A stretch of 64,000 nucleotides of DNA from Gammaproteobacteria bacterium (GTDB taxonomy: Bacteria; Pseudomonadota; Gammaproteobacteria; Ga0077536): positions 1 through 64,000 of the forward strand of contig JACKNH010000022.1 of the NCBI GenBank assembly GCA_024234975.1, in the 5' to 3' direction. The notes beneath the pieces are model-generated. The model was not told where the DNA came from. It did not search any database and was given only the letters and a program-made list of their open reading frames with translations. Positions 44,291-51,853 of the stretch are shown piece after piece (the stretch's first letter is position 1; each line of letters starts with the position of its first letter). A program made the position numbers and the translations under genes.

Positions 44291-44916
44291 AATCCACCGC
44301 TGCACCCACTATCGTGCTGCTCGGCGTGGTGTTGGGCGCCGGCGGATTCGCGCTGGGAAAACTGGGGCGCCTCAGTGCGGCCGCCGCTGAGCAACGATCG
44401 CGAGAGCACGTTGAGGCAACATTGATGGCCAATGCCCCAGGCGAATATGACAATGATCCCCTGGTCGATTGCCAGGTCCGGGCCGTGACCCCGCGGGCAA
44501 GCTCGGTACCCGTCAAAGTCGCCCGCCATCGCTACCAGTTGCATGGAGCGCCGACGGGCTCGCTCTCGCTGCTGCGGGCGCCGGGTGGGTTTGGTGGGCC
44601 GATTAAACTGATCGTGGTCGCAGATGCGGCTGGCAAAGTGACCCGCGTGAGCGTGCTTGCACACACAGAGACTGCGGGTTTCGGCGATGCGATCGATGCG
44701 GACAAGGGCAACTGGGGCGCGATATTCATCGACAGTCAGCTCGCCGGGACAACGACAACGCAATGGCAGGTACGTACGGCCGGGGGCAGTTTTGATGCCA
44801 TCAGTGGGGCGACCGTGACTTCAGGTGCAATGGTCGCCGGCGTCTACGATGCACTGCGCGCGGACGATGCGGCGCTGACGGAGGAAAGCTGTGAGAACAT
44901 CTGGCGGTTGCCGTGA
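44287..44916 (+). CDS. rnfG: Rnf electron transport complex subunit G
   Basis: The 209-residue protein starts at GTG 44287 (GTGA overlap with rnfD). One N-terminal helix anchors a periplasmic FMN-binding domain. The FMN motif DAISGATVTS is intact, with Thr176 the likely attachment site, preceded by the usual HTETAGFGD. Attachment of FMN needs an ApbE enzyme, which is not in the window. Confidence 0.92.
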   Translation: MKSTAAPTIVLLGVVLGAGGFALGKLGRLSAAAAEQRSREHVEATLMANAPGEYDNDPLVDCQVRAVTPRASSVPVKVARHRYQLHGAPTGSLSLLRAPGGFGGPIKLIVVADAAGKVTRVSVLAHTETAGFGDAIDADKGNWGAIFIDSQLAGTTTTQWQVRTAGGSFDAISGATVTSGAMVAGVYDALRADDAALTEESCENIWRLP

Positions 44917-45475
44917 AATCTGCCTGACCCGAAACCCACTGTTGGTGCGGGCATTGGGCCTGCCACCTGTCGTGGCGTTGGCGGATTCGTTCATCCACGG
45001 GCTGCTTGCGGCAGTTGTAATGGCGTCAGTCCTGGTCGCTACATCGCTGCTGGCCAGCACGCTGAGGGCGTGGATACTTGGTCCATTGCGGATCCTGGTG
45101 GCCGTCGTCGTCGCGGCCGTGTTGACGACCGCAATCCAACAGCTGCTGTCGACGCTGATGGAATTGCCTGCCGGATTTTCCATATATCTGCCGCTGATCG
45201 CGATGAATGCATTTGTGCTTGACCACGTGTTGCGCGTCGGGTTTGAAAACGACCTGGCAGTCGTCGTGGTGGACGCGGTATGGCACGCAATTGCGGTAGT
45301 CGTGGTCGCCGGCGCACTGGGTGCAATACGTGGGTTCGGTGGCCTGGCGATACTGCAGCAGCCTGCAGGTGCTCTGCTGGTAGCGGGACTGTTGGCGGCC
45401 GCCTGGCAGTGGTTTGCGGTGCGGTCAAAAATGGCTGACGGGCAGGTTACGGTGCGAACAGGAGAGGGCTCATGA
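44891..45475 (+). CDS. rnfE: Rnf electron transport complex subunit E, lacking conserved cysteines
   Basis: The 194-residue, multi-helix protein sits in the position of rnfE and aligns with it through TRNPLLVRALGL and IYLPLIAMN. GTG 44891 follows GGAGGAAAG; it overlaps rnfG by 26 bp. Typical RnfE reads LGLCPLLAV and PLIVTNC; here these are LGLPPVVAL (Pro25) and PLIAMNA (Ala107), so both membrane iron-sulfur ligands are missing. The two cysteines near the N-terminus (7 and 11) are not equivalent. It is also shorter than E. coli RsxE (about 230). Confidence 0.85.
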   Translation: MRTSGGCREICLTRNPLLVRALGLPPVVALADSFIHGLLAAVVMASVLVATSLLASTLRAWILGPLRILVAVVVAAVLTTAIQQLLSTLMELPAGFSIYLPLIAMNAFVLDHVLRVGFENDLAVVVVDAVWHAIAVVVVAGALGAIRGFGGLAILQQPAGALLVAGLLAAAWQWFAVRSKMADGQVTVRTGEGS

Positions 45476-46104
45476 CGCCGCAGCGGCGTACCGCCATCTT
45501 CCGCCGGCTGGCGGCGGCCAATCCTGACCCGACCACCGAATTGAACTACCGGACACCGTTCGAATTGCTGGTGGCGGTGATCCTGTCGGCGCAGGCGACA
45601 GATGTAAGCGTCAACAAGGCGACCGACAAGCTCTACGCGGTGGCATCCACGCCCGCGGCCATGCTTGCCTTGGGCGAGGCCGGCCTGAAGCATTACATTC
45701 GTCACATCGGGCTGTTCAACAGCAAGGCGAAGAATGTCATCGAGACCTGCCGGATTCTGGTCGAGCAATACGACGGCGAAGTGCCGCGCGAGCGCGAATT
45801 GCTGGAACAACTTCCCGGCGTGGGCCGCAAGACCGCGAATGTCGTTCTTAATACCGCTTTCGGTGAGCCGACCATTGCGGTCGATACCCACATCTTCCGC
45901 GTCGCCAACCGCATCGGACTGGCGAAGGGCTCCACGCCGCTGGCGGTCGAACAACAGCTATTGAAAAATGTACCGGCGCGCTACCGGCAAAATGCCCATC
46001 ATTGGCTGATTCTGCATGGTCGTTACGTGTGCAAGGCACGCCGGCCGGATTGCGCGAGATGCGATATAGTTGATCTATGCGAGTGGCCGGATAAAACAGC
46101 GTAA
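45472..46104 (+). CDS. nth: Endonuclease III
   Basis: Nth removes oxidised pyrimidines and nicks the abasic site in base-excision repair. The 210-residue protein has the helix-hairpin-helix LPGVGRKTANVVL with catalytic Lys, the catalytic Asp in AVDTHIFRVANR, and a C-terminal [4Fe-4S] loop with C-x6-C-x2-C-x5-C spacing. It overlaps rnfE by 4 bp; the rnf-nth link is conserved in gammaproteobacteria. Confidence 0.96.
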   Translation: MTPQRRTAIFRRLAAANPDPTTELNYRTPFELLVAVILSAQATDVSVNKATDKLYAVASTPAAMLALGEAGLKHYIRHIGLFNSKAKNVIETCRILVEQYDGEVPRERELLEQLPGVGRKTANVVLNTAFGEPTIAVDTHIFRVANRIGLAKGSTPLAVEQQLLKNVPARYRQNAHHWLILHGRYVCKARRPDCARCDIVDLCEWPDKTA

Positions 46105-46113
46105 GGTGATGCC

Positions 46114-46533
46114 GTGTTAATCCAATCACGCACCGACGCCAGGGCAGCGTTCCGCGATATCTGGGCAAAAGCCCGTGCCCGCCAGCTCCTGGAACCCATG
46201 GAGCAGATTGTCGCCGCGGTGATTGCGCTGCATCCTGAATACCATCCATTGCTTGAGTCGGATGCGGAACTGGCCGATGAATACACGCCGGAACGCGGGG
46301 AAACCAACCCGTTTCTGCACATGGGGCTGCATATAGCGATACGCGAACAGATAGGCGCCGGTCGGCCCGCCGGCGTCGGCGGAATCCGGGAACGCCTGCT
46401 GGCCCGGTACGGGGACGAACATGCTGTCGAACACAAGATGGTCGAGTGCCTGGCGGTGACACTATGGGAAGCGCAGAACGCCGGGACCTTGCCGGATGAT
46501 CAGGCCTATCTGGAACGATTGAAGCGTCTGTGA
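46114..46533 (+). CDS. DUF1841 family protein
   Basis: The 139-residue cytoplasmic protein matches DUF1841, recognisable by NPFLHMGLHIAIREQI and GRPAGVGGIRERL. The family is found in beta- and gammaproteobacteria and has no known function. It begins with GTG 46114, ten bases after nth, and ends just before the SpoIIE-type gene, so it is probably in the same transcript. Confidence 0.87.
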   Translation: MLIQSRTDARAAFRDIWAKARARQLLEPMEQIVAAVIALHPEYHPLLESDAELADEYTPERGETNPFLHMGLHIAIREQIGAGRPAGVGGIRERLLARYGDEHAVEHKMVECLAVTLWEAQNAGTLPDDQAYLERLKRL

Positions 46534-46534
46534 C

Positions 46535-48226
46535 ATGAGCCAACCGACGCCGGTCGAAAAGCTGCTTGAGCCGGAAGGCTGTGAGGACCTGCCACGGATG
46601 CTGGCGGACCTGACGGTCGAATTCGCCAGCTCCTTTGATATCGATGAAACGCTGCGCAATGCGCTGGACCGTTTCATCGCCTACCTGCAGGCCGAGGCAG
46701 GATCCATTTTTCTGCTGGAAGAGGATGGCCAGGCGCTGGTCTGCCGGGAGTGTGCCGGTCCGGTGGATGTTGCCGGTGTCAAACTGCGCCCGGACGAGGG
46801 CATCGTCGGCAAGACGGTCCAGCTGCGCCAGGCGCAGATTGTGCGGGACGCCGCCCGCGACCCGGCATTTTCCGGTACCGTGGATGCCGATACCGGGTTT
46901 GTCACCCGTTCCATACTGTGCGCACCATTGCTCGTACGCGATCAGTGCATCGGTGCACTGGAACTCATCAACAAGCGCATTGGCGACGGCTTGTTCGACG
47001 AGCGCGACGTCAACCTGGTTACCGCGATTGCGGCTGCCGCGGCGTTGGCCATTCATAACGCGCGCATGGCCGCGCTGCTGGTCGAGCAGGAACGTGTGCG
47101 CCGCGAACTGGAACTCGCACGCCAGATTCAGGAATCGCTGCTGCCGGCCGCGCAAGGCGCCGGCATTCCGGTGTTCGGGCTGAATATCCCGGCGCGTGAG
47201 GTCTCGGGCGACTTTTACGATTTCATCGAACTGGCGGACGGACGAATCTATTTCAGCCTCGCCGATGTTTCGGGCAAAGGAATGAACGCAGCGCTGCTGA
47301 TGGCCAAGACCAGCAGCCTGTTACGCTGTCTGGCCAAGTCGAGCAGCGATATAGGTACATTGCTTGAACAGGTCAATAACGAGATCTGCGAAACAGCGTC
47401 CATGGGGATGTTTGTCACCATCGTTGCAGGTTATATCGATCCATCCCACGGTACGCTGACGTTGGCGAACGCGGGCCACCAGCCTGTACTTGTTCGCGAT
47501 CGTCGCGGCAGCTTCGAGGAGATCGCCGCCAGCGCACCACCGTTGGGCGTTTTGCCGGACATCGACTACACGGTCACCACGGTGCCACTGAACGACATCG
47601 TGATGTTCATTTATACCGATGGCGTCACCGAGAGCGAGTCCACCGATGGGGTCCAGCTTGGCGTCGACGGGCTACAGAGTCTGATACTCGATACCGATAC
47701 ATATCCGGCGACCGGTCGATTGAGGGCGATCGTGGACGCTTTGCACCGTGGCGGTTTCCAGAGCCACGACGATATCACCCTGATGATGATTGATGCTGCC
47801 GGTCCGCGCACGGCCGGGGTGCTGTTGGCCATCCGGTTCCAGGCCGCGCCCGCGCAGCTGAGGATGGTGCGAGAGCGGGTCAAGGCTGCTGTCGACCCGT
47901 TGGCACTGGACGGCAAGCTGGTATCGGACCTGGTCATTGCGATCAACGAGGCCTGCATGAATATCATCCAGCATGCCTACCGGGGTGATCCGTTAGGTGA
48001 AATTGATCTGGAAATCATCAATAATGGCAACGAGTTGACGGTTACGATACGGGATTTTGCCGCACCCATTGATCTCGGTGCCGTCAAGCCGCGCAACATT
48101 GAAGACATTCGTCCCGGGGGGCTGGGCGTACATTTCATCCGCGAGTTGATGGATGAGTGTAACTACGAACATGGCGCGGATCGCTGCGGCAACATCCTGC
48201 GAATGAAGAAGCGGATTGACGGATGA
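46535..48226 (+). CDS. GAF-SpoIIE phosphatase-HATPase switch protein (RsbU/RsbW-like fusion)
   Basis: The 563-residue protein has a GAF domain (about 25-190, EAGSIFLLEEDG, LCAPLLVRD). A PP2C/SpoIIE domain follows (about 200-425, REVSGDFYDFIEL, SLADVSGKGMNAALLMAK, FIYTDGVTES, HDDITLMMI). The C-terminus is an anti-sigma-type histidine-kinase-like ATPase (about 435-560, AINEACMNIIQHAY, GLGVHFIRELMDE). It thus joins a phosphatase and a Ser kinase acting on a STAS protein, a partner-switch core in one chain. The STAS gene follows 72 bp downstream, then the MCE transporter genes. No sigma factor gene is nearby. Confidence 0.92.
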   Translation: MSQPTPVEKLLEPEGCEDLPRMLADLTVEFASSFDIDETLRNALDRFIAYLQAEAGSIFLLEEDGQALVCRECAGPVDVAGVKLRPDEGIVGKTVQLRQAQIVRDAARDPAFSGTVDADTGFVTRSILCAPLLVRDQCIGALELINKRIGDGLFDERDVNLVTAIAAAAALAIHNARMAALLVEQERVRRELELARQIQESLLPAAQGAGIPVFGLNIPAREVSGDFYDFIELADGRIYFSLADVSGKGMNAALLMAKTSSLLRCLAKSSSDIGTLLEQVNNEICETASMGMFVTIVAGYIDPSHGTLTLANAGHQPVLVRDRRGSFEEIAASAPPLGVLPDIDYTVTTVPLNDIVMFIYTDGVTESESTDGVQLGVDGLQSLILDTDTYPATGRLRAIVDALHRGGFQSHDDITLMMIDAAGPRTAGVLLAIRFQAAPAQLRMVRERVKAAVDPLALDGKLVSDLVIAINEACMNIIQHAYRGDPLGEIDLEIINNGNELTVTIRDFAAPIDLGAVKPRNIEDIRPGGLGVHFIRELMDECNYEHGADRCGNILRMKKRIDG

Positions 48227-48298
48227 CTCGGTGACCACTGGTCGCCCCGGCCCAATCCCACATCCGGCGAACGCGATAACAAAGAAGCAACGACAGCT

Positions 48299-48631
48299 AT
48301 GGACTACAGGGTAAGCAAATCAGGCGACTATACGATCGTCGAACTGGCTGGTGATGTCGACCTGTCCTGTTCCCCCGACGCACGCAAGGCCATCTTGCGC
48401 TGTCTGGAACGCAGTGAGCATACCCTGGTGGATATGTCCGGCGTCACCTACATTGACAGCTCCGGCGTGGCGAGCCTGGTCGAAGGTTACCAGACGGCAA
48501 AAAAGAAAAGCCTGCGCTTTGGTCTGCTGGGCGTGAGTGAAGCGGCAATGAGCGTATTGCAGCTCGCCCGTCTGGACAAGGTTTTCCCGATTCACGCGAC
48601 GTTGCAGCAGCGCCTCGACGCCGACGTCTGA
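48299..48631 (+). CDS. STAS-domain protein (anti-sigma antagonist or MlaB-like)
   Basis: The 110-residue protein is a single STAS domain. VDMSGVTYIDSSGVASLVEGY carries the Asp-Ser-Ser-Gly motif (Ser54/Ser55) that is phosphorylated in SpoIIAA/RsbV proteins. Two readings fit. It may be the substrate of the kinase/phosphatase encoded upstream, or the MlaB-like cytoplasmic subunit of the MCE transporter encoded 16 bp downstream, since MlaB is also a STAS protein. Both could be true. Confidence 0.88.
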   Translation: MDYRVSKSGDYTIVELAGDVDLSCSPDARKAILRCLERSEHTLVDMSGVTYIDSSGVASLVEGYQTAKKKSLRFGLLGVSEAAMSVLQLARLDKVFPIHATLQQRLDADV

Positions 48632-48647
48632 CGAGAGGCCGCGGCCG

Positions 48648-49442
48648 ATGAATACGCGAGCGTCACTGGAGATACTCGGCCGTCGGACCATCGCCCTGAT
48701 CGAAGAGTTCGGCTACTACCTCCACCTTGTAATCGAATCCGTTTACTGGATTATCGCCGGGCCGTTCATTCGCCAGCCGGTCAGGTTGCCCGCGGTATTC
48801 GGCCAGATGATGTCGATTGGCGTTGCGGCCGTTCCCATCGTTTTCATGCTGTCCTTTGCCATTGGCGTGATGCTTGCAATTCAAGGTATCCATACGCTGA
48901 AGGAGTTCGGTGCGGAGTCGAAAATCGTCCTCGGCATCGCCATTTCCGTCACCCGCGAGTTCGCACCACTTATTACCAGTATCCTGGTCGCCGGCCGTAC
49001 CGGCTCGGCGCTGGCGGCGCGCATCGGGACCATGCAGGTCAATCAGGAAATCGATGCGTTGCAGGTCATGGGCATCAACCCCATCCGTTACCTGGTGGCG
49101 CCGGTGTTGCTGGCGATGCTGATCATGGTGCCCGCATTGACGGTGCTGGCGGACTTCGCGGGCATGGTCGGCGGCGCGGCCTTCTGCAATATGGATCTGG
49201 GCATGAGCTTCGCAGCGTTCTGGGTCGAGGCGACCACCTCGATTACGGTCAACGACATCATGCAAGGGGTCACCAAGAGTTACGTCTTTGCCGTGATCAT
49301 CACGCTGGTAGGTGTCAGCAATGGCTTCAGTGTCATCGGAGGAGCCGAAGGCGTAGGCACGTTCACTACGCGGTCGGTGGTCGTGTCGATCACCTACATC
49401 GTGCTGGCCGACATGATTTTCACGTACTTTCTGAATCGCTGA
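48648..49442 (+). CDS. mlaE: MCE transporter permease, MlaE family
   Basis: The 264-residue inner-membrane protein matches MlaE/YrbE permeases of phospholipid-trafficking MCE systems. Signatures are IGVMLAIQGIHTLKEFGAE, GRTGSALAARIGTMQVNQEIDAL and the EQ-loop region MGINPIRYLVAPV. An N-terminal amphipathic helix precedes the membrane segments, as in MlaE. It is the first of a four-gene transporter set with the STAS gene in front. Confidence 0.9.
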   Translation: MNTRASLEILGRRTIALIEEFGYYLHLVIESVYWIIAGPFIRQPVRLPAVFGQMMSIGVAAVPIVFMLSFAIGVMLAIQGIHTLKEFGAESKIVLGIAISVTREFAPLITSILVAGRTGSALAARIGTMQVNQEIDALQVMGINPIRYLVAPVLLAMLIMVPALTVLADFAGMVGGAAFCNMDLGMSFAAFWVEATTSITVNDIMQGVTKSYVFAVIITLVGVSNGFSVIGGAEGVGTFTTRSVVVSITYIVLADMIFTYFLNR

Positions 49443-49455
49443 GCGGACGTTGACG

Positions 49456-50265
49456 ATGTCAGATGCCAACGTGAAGCCTGCCATCGAAGTCGCCGACCTG
49501 GTCACGCATTACGGGACGCGCAAGATTCTGGACGGCATCAACCTCGAAGTCCGGAATGGCGAGATCATGATCATCATGGGCGGCTCGGGTTCCGGCAAGA
49601 GTACTCTGCTGCGCCACCTGCTGGGGTTGCATCGTCCGACGTCGGGATCGATCAAGTTGCTCAGTACCGATATCACTACCGCCACGTCGGCTCAGATGCA
49701 CGAACTGCGCAAGAGCATGGGCGTTGCGTTCCAGGGCGGCGCGTTGCTGAGTTCGATGACGGTGGGCGAAAACGTTCAATTGCCGTTACGCGAACATACC
49801 AAGCTGGACGAGGAGCTGATGACCATCATGGCCCGGCTCAAGCTCGAGGTGGTGAACCTCGGAGGGTTCGAGCACTTGCGCCCGGCACAATTGTCCGGCG
49901 GCATGATCAAGCGGGCGGCGCTTGCGCGTGCCATCATCATGGAACCCAAACTGCTGTTTTTTGACGAGCCGTCCGCCGGACTGGACCCGGTGGCTGCGGC
50001 GGAACTGGATGAATTGATTCTGCGCCTGCGCGCGTCGTTAAAAATGACTATCGTGGTTGTCACCCATGAGCTCGACAGCGCCTTCAAAATCGCTGATCGC
50101 ATAACCGTGCTGGACCATGGGCGGATCCTCATCACGGGAACGGTGGACGAAGTCCGGAGTTCGCCGATAGAAAGAGTACAAAACCTGTTGAACCGCCGTC
50201 CGCGCGATGAAACGATTGACGCGGACGAATACCTGAGCCGGCTTACCGAGGGAGTCGTAGACTAG
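49456..50265 (+). CDS. mlaF: MCE transporter ATPase, MlaF family
   Basis: The 269-residue ABC ATPase has Walker A GGSGSGKSTLLRHLLG, signature LSGGMIKRAALARAI and Walker B LLFFDEPSAGLDP. It resembles MlaF, which drives lipid transfer between membranes. ATG 49456 is preferred to an in-frame TTG two codons earlier. The gap to mlaE is 13 bp; the next gene starts 2 bp after its stop. Confidence 0.92.
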   Translation: MSDANVKPAIEVADLVTHYGTRKILDGINLEVRNGEIMIIMGGSGSGKSTLLRHLLGLHRPTSGSIKLLSTDITTATSAQMHELRKSMGVAFQGGALLSSMTVGENVQLPLREHTKLDEELMTIMARLKLEVVNLGGFEHLRPAQLSGGMIKRAALARAIIMEPKLLFFDEPSAGLDPVAAAELDELILRLRASLKMTIVVVTHELDSAFKIADRITVLDHGRILITGTVDEVRSSPIERVQNLLNRRPRDETIDADEYLSRLTEGVVD

Positions 50266-50267
50266 AT

Positions 50268-51215
50268 ATGAAGAGGGATACCATCAACTACGCAGTGGTC
50301 GGTGGCTTCGTCGCACTGGTCGGGGCAGGGTTTCTGATACTGATGTATGCCGTCACCGGCAACTCAGGTCCCAGCGACAGCTATGTCACCCATTTCTCCA
50401 ATGTCACCGGCTTGAAATTCGGTACCGGCGTTTTTTACGAAGGCTATCGCGTCGGTCAGGTCGAGAACATCGAACCCGAGGGCAGTGGCGCAGGCCTGCG
50501 CTACAAGGTTGATCTGAGCGTTGCCAAAGGCTGGCAGATTCCGACTGACAGCCGGGCGGCGATTGTCGCCGGCGGCCTCATCTCGGCAATGACCGTCGAA
50601 ATTTCCGCCGGTAATAACAGCCAGGCAATACCGGTCGGTGGCGAGATTCCGAGTTCGGAACAAGGTGATATCTTCGCTGCCTTGATGAATCTGTCCGAGG
50701 ACGGTATCAAGCCACTGCTGGCGACACTGACCACGCGCATGAACCAGCTCGCGGACGAGTATGTAGCGTTACGCCGTGATGACCTGTCACCGCTGCTGCA
50801 GATGTTGAATACGCGTACCGATGCGGTACTTGCGCGGACCGAGCAGTTGTTGAGCGATGGTAACCAGGAGCATATCGCCAGCACCCTGGAGAATGTCGAC
50901 GACGCGAGTGAAAACCTCGCGATGATGCTGAAGGAATTCCACGCGACGCGGGCCGCGTTGCACGAAGTTGCGCAGAACCTGAACGAGATGCTGACATCGA
51001 ACCGTCCGGCCATCGATTCTTCAGTGACCCAGCTGGAACAGTCACTGACCAGTCTGAATACCATTCTGTCGACGGTAGAATCCCGCATCGATTCCATCGT
51101 CTACCACCTCGAAGGCGGTGCGCAGAACGCGCATGAGTTCGCCCGTATCATCCGCGCCAATCCCGGTACCATTCTGCGTGGTACCAAGGATGCTGACGAA
51201 GGAGTCGCTCAATGA
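50268..51215 (+). CDS. mlaD: MCE domain substrate-binding protein, MlaD family
   Basis: The 315-residue protein has one N-terminal membrane helix and one MCE domain (about 38-115, GLKFGTGVFYEGYRVGQVENI). A long helical, coiled-coil C-terminal region (about 140-310) follows. MCE proteins form hexameric rings that carry lipids across the periplasm. The long helical tail makes it more like PqiB/LetB- or Mce-type proteins than the short E. coli MlaD (183 residues). It overlaps the lipoprotein gene by 4 bp. Confidence 0.9.
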   Translation: MKRDTINYAVVGGFVALVGAGFLILMYAVTGNSGPSDSYVTHFSNVTGLKFGTGVFYEGYRVGQVENIEPEGSGAGLRYKVDLSVAKGWQIPTDSRAAIVAGGLISAMTVEISAGNNSQAIPVGGEIPSSEQGDIFAALMNLSEDGIKPLLATLTTRMNQLADEYVALRRDDLSPLLQMLNTRTDAVLARTEQLLSDGNQEHIASTLENVDDASENLAMMLKEFHATRAALHEVAQNLNEMLTSNRPAIDSSVTQLEQSLTSLNTILSTVESRIDSIVYHLEGGAQNAHEFARIIRANPGTILRGTKDADEGVAQ

Positions 51216-51802
51216 AGCGGTTGCTGCCCATGTTCACGGTTGCCGTATTGGTCGCCGGCTGCGCGTCGGGGCCGGTGCCTACGGATACCTTCTACCATCT
51301 ACCAGTGGCGACACCATCCTCCGGCAATCAGCTGACAGCCGACACCATCTTTGTTCGTCAATTCTCCGGCGAAGCCTTGTACCTGGATCGAGCCGTTCTC
51401 TACAGCGATGGTGTGGATTTCATGATGAAGCGCCACCGCTACCACTTCTGGTCTGACAGCCCACCCGAGTTGATGCACGATGCCATGGTCGACTTTCTAC
51501 GTGACGCTGGCGCTGCGGGACGTGTCACGGATGAACCGACACCCGATGCGGCATTCGTGGTATCCGGGCGGCTATTGGCATTTGAACGTCTGGCCGGCAG
51601 CGACCCGATTCGCGTTCGCGTCGAGCTGGAACTCAAACTGGATCGGCCCCGGTCACCGGCAGCTCCGCTGGTCGAGCGCAGATACCACGAGGAGATTACG
51701 GCGGCTTCCGGCGTGATGCCGGATTCAGTCTCGGCATTTGCCGACGCCACGCGACGAATCTTCGATCGTTTTCTGGCGGATGCCAGGACCGCGATCAACT
51801 GA
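51212..51802 (+). CDS. ABC-type transport auxiliary lipoprotein (PqiC/YmbA-like)
   Basis: The 196-residue protein has a signal peptide with lipobox LVAGC (Cys17). Family features are DTFYHLPVA, the strand IFVRQFSGEALYLDRAVLYSDG and DAAFVVSGRLLAFER. PqiC-like lipoproteins anchor MCE tunnels at the outer membrane. Its 4-bp overlap with mlaD, and its place as last gene of the set, fit that role. Confidence 0.88.
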   Translation: MKRLLPMFTVAVLVAGCASGPVPTDTFYHLPVATPSSGNQLTADTIFVRQFSGEALYLDRAVLYSDGVDFMMKRHRYHFWSDSPPELMHDAMVDFLRDAGAAGRVTDEPTPDAAFVVSGRLLAFERLAGSDPIRVRVELELKLDRPRSPAAPLVERRYHEEITAASGVMPDSVSAFADATRRIFDRFLADARTAIN

Positions 51803-51853
51803 TCAAGCCAGTCAGCGGGGAACTCGGATGAACTCGATGCGCGGGGGGTGCTC

